Below, piece after piece: positions 1 through 11,000 of a stretch of 64,000 nt of DNA (the first letter of the stretch is position 1; each line of letters begins with the position of its first letter). The translations under genes were made by a program, and so were the position numbers. The notes beneath the pieces were generated by a model. It ran no database searches. It was given only the letters and a program-made list of their open reading frames with translations, and was not told the origin of the DNA. This DNA comes from Amyelois transitella (taxonomy: Eukaryota > Arthropoda > Insecta > Lepidoptera > Pyralidae), in assembly GCF_032362555.1 (NCBI RefSeq), contig NC_083522.1, positions 9,512,501 through 9,576,500 of the forward strand, read 5' to 3'.

Positions 1-428
1 GCCGATACCCACACGGCGTCACAATATCTCATATCTGTCACAATAAATAATTGAACTTAGTCTATCAGTGTCGTCTTCTGGCTCTGTCTCGCCCGCATGT
101 AATAAAGAAGTAGCTAGTAAGGAATATTCCAGTCATTGATCACGCTATGATCCATGCGCATGCGACTGGTTGTAGTACACGTTAATTTCTACACGTGACG
201 TGTAGAAGTGCGACGTACTTACGAGTAGTAAACATGTCGTTGTGTCTTAAACTAAGTCTGATAATAACCGCTTACAATTGATTTCTTAACTTATGCCCAA
301 TGGTACGCAGCGTGTATACGGGTATATACCCCTGCAGGGTAGACAGAGCCAACAGTCATCAAAGCACGGCTACGTTTAGCCGCTTGACAAGCGCCTAGAA
401 AATAATGAACAATAAGAGTTAATCTTTC

Positions 429-676
429 GACGGCCTCTGTGGCGCAGCGGTAGTACGCTTGTCTGTGACACCGGAGGTCCCGGGTTCAAATCCCGGTCAG
501 GGCATGATGAGAAAAGAACTTTTTCTGATCGGCCTGGGTCTTGTATGTTTATCTATATAATTATTTATTATAAAATATAGTATCGTTGAGTTAGTATCTC
601 GCACACAAGTCTAACACAAGTCTCGAACTCACTTCGAGGCTAACTCAATCAGTGTAATTGGTCCCGAATATATTTT
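429..676 (+). repeat. SINE family A (tRNA-derived), near full length
   Basis: The element begins GGCCTCTGTGGCGCAGCGGT, a pol III A-box-like D-arm. It carries a B-box-like GGTTCAAATCC and a CATGATGAGAAA linker, and ends with GTGTAATTGGTCCCGAATAT. A dozen copies occur in the window on both strands. It is a SINE, not a functional tRNA gene. Confidence 0.85.
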
Positions 677-727
677 GAGGTAGATATAAAAGGTTTTTTT
701 TTAAATTTAAATAATCTTTACTCCATA

Positions 728-983
728 CATTCATATTCATATATAATTACGTCTACATCGTACACAGAGCCAACAGTCTTGCAAAGACCAAAAGGCCACG
801 TTCAGCAGTTTGGCTTGATGATAGAATTGAGATTCAAATAGTGACAGGTTGCTAGCCCATCGCCTAAAAGAAGAATCCCAAATTTATAAGCCTATCCCTT
901 AATCGCCTTTTACGACATCCATAGTTTACTTGTGAAGGAGTTGTCCTTTTCTTATTTCTATTGGTGCCGGGAACCACACGGCA
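728..983 (-). repeat. SINE family B copy
   Basis: Reverse-oriented family B copy. The tail side has CAGAGCCAACAGTCTT and the head side GTGCCGGGAACCACACGGCA. Family B in sense orientation runs from GCCGTGTGGTTCCCGGCACC through GGATGTCGTAAAAGGCGAC and CAGCTGAACGTGGCC to GGCTCTGTCTACCCCGCAAG and a (TATG)n tail. Confidence 0.8.
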
Positions 984-1548
984 TCAACTGTGTGAACATG
1001 GCCTGTCAGTTTAATTAATCAATTGAATTTATATTCAAATAGTGACAAGTTGCTAGCTCATCGCCTTAGAGAAGAATCTCAAGTTTATAAGCCTTTCCAT
1101 TTATTCAGATACTTTTAAATTCTGAAATTGAAATAATAGACGATCGTTTGGAAATTTACTCTCCTTCCTTACGCAATAATTCAATAGTTATTCTTTTACA
1201 TTATATTATCACCGCGTCATCCATTATGTCATTAAACGAAAGGAAAATGGGCAAAGTCTATTTTTTTTTTATCATTTAACTTTAACCGCGGAGGCTTAAA
1301 AAAACGATTCGTAAAAAAATGCCTTTGCCATAGTACACAATGGATTTACAAAAAGGATCAATGTTCATGAAATAGAAAAATATTGTAAAGGTTAGACGAG
1401 GTCTGACCTTTGGGTATTTTTCTTACTTCTATGTCATCAGTTATCACAATAAGTTACTGTTAGCATGATTACATTTTTCTCTAAGCCACGCGTGCGAATA
1501 GGATGAACAAAACTTATGGAGGAAACAGCATGTTGTTCTTTGTAAGAC

Positions 1549-1784
1549 ACATACATACATATAGCCACGTCTAAATCCCTTGCGAGGTAGGCAGAGCCAG
1601 CAATCTTGAACGACTGAAAGGCCGCTGTTAGGCTAAATGATAGAATTGAGATTCTAAAAGTGACAGGTTGCTAGCCCATCGCCTAAAAGAAGAATTCCAA
1701 GTTTATAAGCCTATCCCTTAGTCGCCTTTTACGACATCCATGGGAAAGAGATGGAATGGTCCTATTCTCAAGGATCACTTTCCC
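1549..1784 (-). repeat. SINE family B copy, head truncated
   Basis: The (CATA)n tail is followed by CACGTCTAAATCCCTTGCG and the CAGCAATCTTGAA and GACATCCATGGGAAAGAGAT blocks. The terminal GTGCCGGGAACCACACGGC block is missing. Confidence 0.8.
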
Positions 1785-2014
1785 AAGGATCCCAAGTTTA
1801 CCTCATTAAAAGCAAATTTAAAAGTTAATTATTAAAGATTAATTGATGTTATTTATATTAACCAAATGGGATGAAATCTAAAATTGCTTAGGTAATTACA
1901 AATTTCTGCGTACTCCATAAATATCTACGATCCAAAATCGCGCGTCATAAACTTTTGTAAAAACAAATATTTAACAGAATCGGTCTTTGCTTAGAACAAT
2001 AACTTGGTAACATA

Positions 2015-2108
2015 TAAATATGACCACGATGGATTCTGTAAGTCAGGTTACACGAAGCGACTCCCGTCTGACCTCAGCAACCTGCAGGATATCCGAACCT
2101 GTTTTTTA
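2015..2108 (-). repeat. SINE family C fragment
   Basis: It contains TACACGAAGCGACTCCCGTC followed by CAACCTGCAGG, shared with the longer family C copies near 33.8 and 37.0 kb. Confidence 0.6.
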
Positions 2109-2124
2109 TCATGATTAAACATTT

Positions 2125-2362
2125 GCGGCCTCTGTGGCGCAGCGGTAGTACGCTTGTCTGTGTCACTTGAGGTCCCGGGTTCGAATACCAGCCAGGGCAT
2201 GATGAGAAACGAACGTTCTCTGATTGGCCTGGGTCTTGGATGTTTATCTATATAAGTATTTATTATAAAATATAGTATCGTTGAGTTAGTATCTCGTAAC
2301 ACAAGTTTCGAACTTACTTCGAGGCTAGCTCAATCTGTGTAATTTGTCCCGTATAGATGTAT
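2125..2362 (+). repeat. SINE family A (tRNA-derived)
   Basis: Near-full copy with the GGCGCAGCGGTAGTACGC A box and GGTTCGAATACC B box. It ends at AATTTGTCCCGTATAG. Confidence 0.85.
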
Positions 2363-2863
2363 TTATTAATTTATTATTATTTGGCTTAATGTGCAGGTTC
2401 ACTCACTAAATTATCATTCAGCGTTCATGTGGCCAGCTCATGACGAGATATCTAAAAATGTTTAATACCGTAAATGTAGACAAAGACAATGCATTTGTCG
2501 TGTTTCTAAAAATAATAATTAATACCAAATGAAGTTTGAACATAAAAAGATAAATTTAGTGCAGTCATGATGATACACGCTTTTATCTGACTTGATACCT
2601 AGTAAAAAAAAAGGGATTTCGATGACATGAGGCATTGTTGCCCTAATCTTGACAATTTTATTCCCAGTCTGTCACAATTAAAAAGATCGCTAGCTAAAGT
2701 GTTAGATACTTACTGATTACTTACTAGATACACCTACTACAGATTTTTATATTCTTTTACGTCTTATATTATGTGAATTAGTTTATAAGTGTATTTTAAA
2801 CTTGTTTGTATAACATATAAAGGTTTGCAGTGTACACAATTTTTATTTAGATTATAGACTAGT

Positions 2864-3119
2864 GCCGTGTGGTTCCCGGCACCAATACAAAAAAGAATAG
2901 AACGACTCCATTTCTTTCCCATGGATGTCGTAAAATGCGACTAAGGGATAGGCTCACAAACTTGGGATTCTATTTTAAGGCGATAGGCTAGCAACCTGTC
3001 GCTATTCGAATCTCAATTCTATCATTAAGCCAAATAGCTGAACGTGGTCATTCAGTCTTTGAGACTGTTGGCTCTGTCTACCCCACAAGGTATATAGACG
3101 TGACCATATGTATGTATGT
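2864..3119 (+). repeat. SINE family B, full length with 13-bp target duplication
   Basis: This is the cleanest family B copy. ATTATAGACTAGT precedes the element at 2851-2863 and recurs exactly at 3120-3132. That fixes the element as a ~256-bp unit starting GCCGTGTGG and ending (TATG)n. A long duplication plus a simple-repeat tail is the hallmark of LINE-mediated retroposition. Confidence 0.9.
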
Positions 3120-3589
3120 ATTATAGACTAGTTTTAGTAAAAATATGTAGATCAAATGCTATAATGTTTTATCTGCAATCAGTTTGTATGCCTAATATAA
3201 TTAAAAAAAATCATATTTTTTGGTGATGGGCTTGCAACCTGTCATCTCATCACCCTGAATGTCCGGCCGTCGAATGTACTCTGTCTACCCCGAAAGGGGC
3301 CAATACTTGATATGTGTACGTGTGTGTATGAAATGATGAATATTCAATATGAATGCGCACGTCACTAAAAAAATATTTAACCTACGTACTTTTGCTTTTG
3401 TTTTTTTTTTTACGATATTGTTATCGAAATTCAAAACCGTAGAATAGGCAAAAGTCGAGGATTTCAGGTAAAAAATAAAGGTAACAACCAAAGAACAAAT
3501 GACATCATGAGATTAGCAGTCTCTATGTGAAAATTTCAATAAACTGGTACCACATACGAGTCGGTGGTCAAATCAGCAAACATTATAGA

Positions 3590-4082
3590 TATAAACATCA
3601 TAGCAGAAGAACATCGTGAGGAAACCTGCACATTCAGGCAACTGGGTGTGAATCCAGGGATCCAATACGGGTTAAGTTTACCTGCACAGGTTGCGGAGGT
3701 CAATTGAAAGTTCGTCAAAACACCCGACTCACCCAATCCATGGTTAAAGGCACGCCCCGGGCTATACTCGACGGCCTCTGTGGCGCAGCGGTAGTACGCT
3801 TGTCTGTGACACCGGAGGTCCCGGGCTCGAATCCCGGGTATCGAAGGAAAAAAAAGAGAAAATGATGAGAAACGAACTTTTTCTTTTCTGATTGGCCTGG
3901 GTCTTGGATGTTTATCTATATAAGTATTTATTATAAACTAGGTATAGTATCGTTGAGTTAGTGTCTCGTAACACAAGTCTCGAACTTACGTCGAGGCTAA
4001 CTCAATCTGTGTAATTTGGCCCGTATATATTTATTTACACTGCAGAGAGGTGAGGATACAACCGGGACTGAAGCCAGAACTT
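3590..4082 (+). repeat. SINE family C copy split by a SINE A insertion
   Basis: The left part (about 3590-3768) has CATTCAGGCAACTGGGTGTG and continues to GGCACGCCCCGGGCT. The right part (4039-4082) resumes with GAGAGGTGAGGATACAACCG. Uninterrupted copies elsewhere have these blocks adjacent, so the family A element at 3770-4038 inserted into it. Confidence 0.7.
3770..4038 (+). repeat. SINE family A nested in SINE family C
   Basis: Full tRNA-like head (GGCCTCTGTGGCGCAGCGGT) and full tail (GTCCCGTATATATTTATT region). It sits inside a family C element, so it is the younger of the two. Confidence 0.85.
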
Positions 4083-4305
4083 CCTTTTAACGTACACACG
4101 TCCGGCCATTTTTACTTCTCGAATTGTAATCGAAATAAATTTGACAAAAAATTATTCATCGTTAAGTTTTCATGCCTACTTTCGATACTCATTGAATTTG
4201 GTTTACTATACAAAACTATATTTCTTAAATTACGCGGTTAAAAAAAAAATATTCGTAATAGTTTCTTCATTTTTAGGGTACCGATGGTGAGAAGAGAAAT
4301 CGAAA

Positions 4306-4562
4306 TATAAATAAATATATACGGGACAGATTACACAGATTTAGTTAGCCTCGAAGTGAGGTTCGAGACTTGTGTGACGAGGTACTCGTATCTACTAACT
4401 CAACGATAGGATTTTATAATAAATACTTATAAAGATGAACATCCAAGGCACAGGCCAATCCGGAAAACATTCTCATCATGCCTTGGCCGGGAATCGAACC
4501 CGAGACTTCCGGACAGAAGTTTAGAAGCTTGTCACAGACAAGCGCTACGCCACAGAGGCCGT
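4306..4562 (-). repeat. SINE family A, minus orientation
   Basis: Reverse complement of family A from the ATACGGGACAGATTACACAG tail to the CGCCACAGAGGCCGTC head. Confidence 0.85.
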
Positions 4563-4671
4563 CAAATATTGTTTACGCAAGACTCTCCTTAGTCGCCCTT
4601 TACGACATCCATGGGAAGATATGGTTCTTAAAACCATCTTTAACTAATTCCTGATCTTAAGTGGAAAGGAA

Positions 4672-4773
4672 AGTGTCAAAAGCAAGAAGTGTGCAGGGAT
4701 CGTGGCAAGTGGAAAGATGTGGTCTCTGCCTACCCCTCCGGGAAAGAGGCGTGATTTATGTGTGTATGTATGT
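4672..4773 (+). repeat. LINE 3'-end fragment with (TATG)n tail
   Basis: It carries GATCGTGGCAAGTGGAAAGA, CTACCCCTCCGGGAAAGAGG and CGTGATTTATGTGTGTATG. These are the C-terminus and tail of the same LINE as at 25030-25349. Confidence 0.7.
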
Positions 4774-4924
4774 AGGAAAGTGTCAGAAAGCGGACCCTTT
4801 TATTTAACTTTACAACCTGCGCGGATATAAAAAGCACATGCTTTATATAAATAAGAAAAAACATAAATTCAAAAATACTTAATTAATAAAAAGAAACTCA
4901 CCCTTGGCATGTTTTAAGCCGAGG

Positions 4925-4966
4925 TATAAATGTTAAATATTCCGTCAACACAAAACAGTCACAGTG
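4925..4966 (+). promoter_or_regulatory. Core promoter of NRF-1 (TATA plus initiator-like site)
   Basis: TATAAA lies at 4925-4930. An initiator-like TCACAGT lies about 30 nt downstream at 4959-4965. A start there would leave an upstream in-frame ATG at 4930 inside the TATA box, so the first usable ATG is 5029, which begins a signal peptide. Confidence 0.55.
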
Positions 4967-5028
4967 TACATTATTGTGCAAAAGTGTGCATGAACACAAA
5001 TCTGATTCATTCTAGAAGAAGTCTGAAG

Positions 5029-8000
5029 ATGATCAAACTAATTTTACTTCTTTTTTTATTGAAAAAGTGCAGTGGTTTTGATTTGGATGGTGAGTGTAGT
5101 GTTCAGTGTAATTATTCTTAATTACTCCAATCTATACTAATATTATAAAGCTGAAGAGTTTGTTTGTTTGTTTGTTTGAACGCGCTAAACTCAGGAACTA
5201 CTGGTTCGAATTCAAAAATTATTTTTGTGTTGAATAGACCATTTATCGAGAAAGGCTTTAGGCTATATAACATCACGCTGCCACTATTAGGAGCGTAGAA
5301 ATAATGGAAAATGTGAAAAAAAACGGGGTAAATTATTTATCCTTAAGGGCTTTAATGATGTCCAAAATAACTATTCCACGCTAACGAAGTCGCGGGCACA
5401 GCTAGTATTTAATGTAATTATATGTTTGACTTCTGTAAGTTGGGATCCTAATAGTATATTCCAACTTCGCTTTCCTTGAATTTTGGTAATTTTCCCCGCC
5501 TCTCCCCATTCCTTTAAAGTCTCGGGGCGAGAGGGAGACACATGGCGATACTTGGGTCACCTCAAGATGGTGCCGCTACCTCCTGAGCCCACAGTACCAG
5601 CGGTGTTTCCCTTTGGCGAATAAACTTAAAACGATAAATAAGAAGCAGAAATTATAAGACGAGAGTTCAAGATTCTGGACACGGATTTTTTCCTATAACA
5701 GATTTAATTTTGTAGTGATCTAAGACTGTTGGCTCTGTTTACCCCGCACGGGATATAGACGTGACCATATGTAGGTATGTATGTATGTGATCTAACTGGC
5801 CAGCAAAAAAATGAGGGCTGTATGGAAGCCAGGAGATATCCCTCGACCCTTGCCTAGTACTGGAATTGAACCTCTGTCCCTGTATTGAGCAAGACTCGTC
5901 TCTTCTGTTGATGAACATTGCTGAATATTGACCGAATCCATTTAGATGTTATGGCCTTTGACTTCTCAGCCGCTCCATGGTTCTCGCAAAATCATAGAGA
6001 TTCAAAGATTTGTGTCCGCCAAACATTATAGCTTATCAGTATCATTTAACACATGCTGTGTGAATTTCTTGAAACGGCCTCAATCTATCCATCAGGTGGG
6101 AACAGTCCGCCGAAGACCAAAATTGTGTTTCTACATACATACATACATATAGTCACGTCCATATCCCTTGCGGGGTAGACAGAGCCAACAGTCTTGAAAA
6201 GACTGATAGGCCACGTTTAGCTATTTGGCTTTAAGACAGAATTGAGATTCCAATAGAGACAAGGTGCTAGGGAGATAGGGTGCTAGCCCATCGCCTAAAA
6301 GAAGAATCCCAAGTTTATAAGCCTACCCCTTAGTCGCCTTTTACGACATCCATGGGAGAGAGATGGAGTGGTCCTATTCTTTTCTATGTGCCGGTAACCA
6401 CACGGCACTGGTGTTTCTAAGCTATGTATAATATATGCTGTAAAACGCAACAATTTTGATCAAACCATGCGATGAAAACATAAATAATTAAAAAAAACTG
6501 CGTGGATTCTTCACAAACAATCCCGCCGTGAACCTTGCGACCTGACGTATTTTAGATGTTGACGCAAACAATGGCCCAGACAGATAAAATATGTTTTGTA
6601 CCTTTTTACTTAAAATATTATATAGTCAAACGACCCTGTAAGGTATTTCAAAATATTATTTTACTTACGAGTATATGCGGTTGACGTAGACTGAATAATC
6701 TAAATACGTATTTGAATGTAGCTGAACGTGGTCATTCAGTCTTTTAAAGACTGTTGGCTCTGTCTAGCCCTAAAGGGATATAGACGTGACCATATGTATG
6801 TATGTATGTAAATATTTATAAGAAACACGTGATTTCATCTGTCAACATGGTGAGGAATCTATTGAAACAGATCCTACTAATATTATAAATGCGAAAGTTT
6901 GTGAGTATGTCCGTATGGATGTTTGTTACTCTTTCTCGCAAAAAGTACTGAACCGATTACGATGAAATTTGGTATGTAGGTAGCTAAAGACCCAGAATAA
7001 CATATAGGCTACTTTTTATACCCGAGTTCCCGCGAGATTGATTCTACGCGGACGAAGTCGCGGGCGGCTTCTAGTATTGATATTTAATAAAAGATTAAAA
7101 TCAAAAAGTCAACTTCATCTCCACTTATTATAATAAAGGCAGGAAGTGGTTTTGAAAATATGGTGAACTAAATAAATGGACGAACAAGGCGTCAAAGAAC
7201 GCAGATCTAGATCTTGAAAAGCAGATCTAGTCTCACCCTCGGTAAAAATTTGTATGAGATAATGAAAGGTAGCCAGCCCATTGCATAAAAGATGACTTTA
7301 ACCTTTTCCTTGATTAATTTATAGTCTGCGGAAGACCAGCCGGCAGGCCCACACTTCGTTTTTTCTTTGCTTCCAGACACTAAGCAAAATATGTTTATTC
7401 TCAGTCATTTGTACATAATCTTCTATAATATAAAAATGAATCGCTACATGTGTTGGTAAGCGCATAACTCAAGAACGCCTGGACCAATTTGGCCAATTCT
7501 TTTTTTTTTAATATTCGTCGAAGCTCAAGGATGGTTTTTACGGCGAAAAAATACAAAATAATTGCCTGAAAAACCTTAAAACAGTCCTTTTCTTTATCCC
7601 ATACAAACGTTTTCTAACTAATACGTACAGTCAATTTGAGCTTCATTGCTAATGTATAAAGTTCACTGTTGTCTAGGCAATGAAGTTCTAATAGATAGGA
7701 ACAAAAAACTGTCATATTACAAATCTTTTTTGACAGAACGAAGTCTGTCGGGTCCGCTAGTAACCATAATAAATCCATGGGGAAGAAACTGTATTTATTA
7801 TTAAGTGATGTTCGAAATGTCCCATATTCATTATATTTTGGGACAAAATTTTTGGGACTTGCAAGGTAGACAAAGCCAACAGTCATGAAAAGACTGAAAG
7901 ACCCACTTAGCCAAATCAAATGAAAAATCTTGTTACGCTTTAACTATGACCGGTCAGCCACTTGTTTGAGTGATTCTTCTGCATACATACATATGATCAC

Positions 8001-11000
8001 GTCTTTATCCCTTCCGGGGTAGACAGAGCCAACAGTCTTGAAAAGACTGATAGGCCACATTCAGCTGTTTGGCATTATGATAGAATTGAGATTCAAATAG
8101 TGACGGGCTGCTAGCCCATCGCCTAAAAGAAGAATCCCAAGTATATAAGCCTTTCCCTTAGTCGCCTTTTACGACATCCATGGGAACGAGATGGAGTGGT
8201 CCTATTCTTTTTTTTTATTGGTGCCGGGTACCACTCAGCACAGTGATTCTTCTATTCACTTAATATTCCTGGTCTTCCCAGGATTCTTGATGACTCTATT
8301 TCTTTTTCCAGATGTGGAATACGAGAAGATGCCGCCGCTGTTCGCTTTGGACGACTACGACCGGTGTCTCCTCTACAACGGCACGTACTGCGTCATCAGA
8401 ACTGACCTCTCTGCAGAGCCTGGAAACGAACTTATGACGATGATCAAGGTAAGTTTTTAACACTCTTTCAAGTTTGCTTTTATTATGTCCAGTTTGAATG
8501 ATAGGTACTTTTGATTTCGCTGTGTTTTCATAGATCCAAAAATACATACATACATAAACTCACGCCTTTTTCCCGGAGGGGTAGGCAGAGACTACATCTG
8601 TCCACTTGCCACGATCTCTGCATACTTCCTTCGTTTCATCCACATTCATAACTCTCTTTATGCAAACTCTGCGGTTTCGGGTACGCTTGACCTGACCCTT
8701 TGCCAGATCCAAAAATCCCTTTAAACAATTGACAATGTCACTTAGTAGACTATCATCGTCACCCTGACATTTGCCCCGAGAGATCGGATGACCTAGAGTC
8801 AATTTATGACTAGACTTAGAAATGCCGAGTATTGACGCAGGGGTTCAGCCATTCTAGTAACTGTACATGTAGTATCCATATGTTACCCTCTTTGCATAAG
8901 GCAACTGGATTTCATAATACATTCTTTAAATACTAACCGATGCACTTACGGTGCCGTGTGGTTCCCGGCACAAATAAAATAAAAGAATAGGACCACTCCA
9001 TCTCTTTCCAATGGATGTCGTAAAGGCGACTAAGGGGTAGGATAGGATAAACTTGGGATTCTTTTTTAGGCGATGGGCTAGCAACCTGTCACAATTTGAA
9101 TCACAATTCTATCATCAAGCCAAACAACTGAACGTGGCCTTTCAGTCTTTTCAAGTCTGTTGGCTCTGTGTACCCCGCAAGAGATATAGACGTGATGATA
9201 TGTATGTATGTATGTATGTATTCCTCCTCTTTTCCAGAACTACACCAAGTCTAGCCGCGTAAAGCATTATGACCATTCATACTTAAATAAAGGCATCTGC
9301 GTTACCTCGACCTGTCGCGACTACATCGGTGATAAAGATGTAAACTCACAATCAGACATTCAGGATATACTAGACGCTTGTGAAAACCAAACTATTTATG
9401 ATAAATACGGTTTACAAGCTAAGGTCACGAAGATTTTCTATTGCGACACAGCCGAAACGAAAGTGGACAAGAAAGATCTTTTAGACTGGATAGTTTTAGG
9501 TGTCATTGCCTTAATAGTGTTTATAAATGTTGCTGCGACAATGTATGATTCGACGCTTGATGAGAAAAAGGTGGCTAATTTAAGCTTTGGTGAGTTACTT
9601 CTTATTTCTTGTTACCGCATTATATAATCACAGCACATTCTGAAATCTGTGATTGATCCTTATATTAAATGCGATCATTAACATCTGTTGAACAGAACTT
9701 TCACACATAATTCATTAATTACTACTGCAGATGCAAATGCTGCAGTGTAGTTTGTTCCACCGCTTCTTCTACACGTGCGCTTTGGAAGCGGTAGTAGTTA
9801 TAATTAGATTTAAGTGACGTGTCGTCAATAAGTGATACCTAATACTTTTGAAAATAAATCTAGATATTCTGTTCATTTAGAAAAAGAAATTTAGAAACAA
9901 GTTCTAAATTATATTTACAAAGAAAAGCTATACAATAATATATAATTCTTTTTATAGAATTTTTTACATTTTATAAAGAATATTAACATGATTTTTAACC
10001 GTGGATTAAATTTTCAGGGATCAAAATGCTGCTTTGTTTTTCTATGGCCCGTAACTGGAAATACCTGGTTGCGCCTCCTAATGAAGACCCAAAGATGAAC
10101 AAACTTCAAGGAATTGACTTCGTAAGGTAGGATTCTCAAGATTATTCTGCACTTGAATTGATGGATATGTCGTCATTCATCTTTTTATTTAGGTACATCA
10201 TATGGGTCTTGAAATTGAGGGAATTTATTTATTTATAAAGCAATACAAGTGACACTAAGTAATAAGATACAAGGTTTCTTAATAACTAAAATAGTTCCAA
10301 CTTAGCATCCTTACCTAATAATTATAATATTATATTAACATTTATAATTATAAACTTAACTTTTAACCTAGACATGTTTCTATCGTCTATATGTGTTTCT
10401 GGACAACTGACATACATATAGTCTCGTCTATATCCCTTGCGGGGTTGACAGAGCTAACAGTCTCAAAAAGAGTGACAGGCCACGTTCAGCTACATGGCTT
10501 CATGATGGAATTGAGATTTAAAAAGCAACAGCTTGCTTGCCCATCGCTTACAAGAGGAATCCAATGTATATATATTCATAAGCCTATCCTTTGGTCGCCT
10601 TTTACGACATATATGGGAAAGATTTGGAGTGATTTATATTCTAAATTAAGTAATTATCAATATTGTAAATGCCGTGTGGGTCCCGGCACCAATAGATATA
10701 GGACCACTTCATCTCTTTCCAATGGATGTCGTAAAAGGTGACTAAGAGGCAGGCTTATAAATTTGGCATTCTTCTTTTAGGCGATGCGCTAGCAACCTGT
10801 CACTATTTGAATCTCAATTCTATCTTAAAGCCAAATAGCTGAACGTGGCCTATCAGTCTTTACAAGACTGTTGGCTCTGTCTACCCCGCAAGGGTTAAAG
10901 ACGTGATTATATGTATGTATGTATGTAATTATCAATATTATTTTCAGGACAGCTGCATCCTTCATGATGGTCCTGGGGCATGTCAATTGGATTTACACAA

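Larger units (their letters stand above)
1..4920. other. Gene-free repeat mosaic left of NRF-1
   Basis: No exon with splice sites or a recognisable protein was found here on either strand. Most of the stretch is SINE families A, B and C plus fragments of a LINE 3' end; the larger copies are listed separately. Smaller family B scraps lie near 1030-1110 (-), 3225-3345 (+, diverged) and 4590-4640 (-). Between them is AT-rich DNA with homopolymer runs and no feature I can name. Short open frames here, such as 2048-2302 (-), are translations of SINE sequence. Confidence 0.7.

Noticed and set aside
431-506. Functional tRNA gene
   Set aside because: The tRNA-like heads are repeated a dozen times, always fused to the same non-tRNA body and tail, and I could not fold a convincing anticodon arm; they are SINE heads.
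2048-2302. Minus-strand 84-aa open frame; similar ones at 17192-17413, 20712-20906 and 29134-29337
   Set aside because: The near-identical peptides (MLRDTNSTILYFIINTYIDK type) are translations of SINE family A copies.
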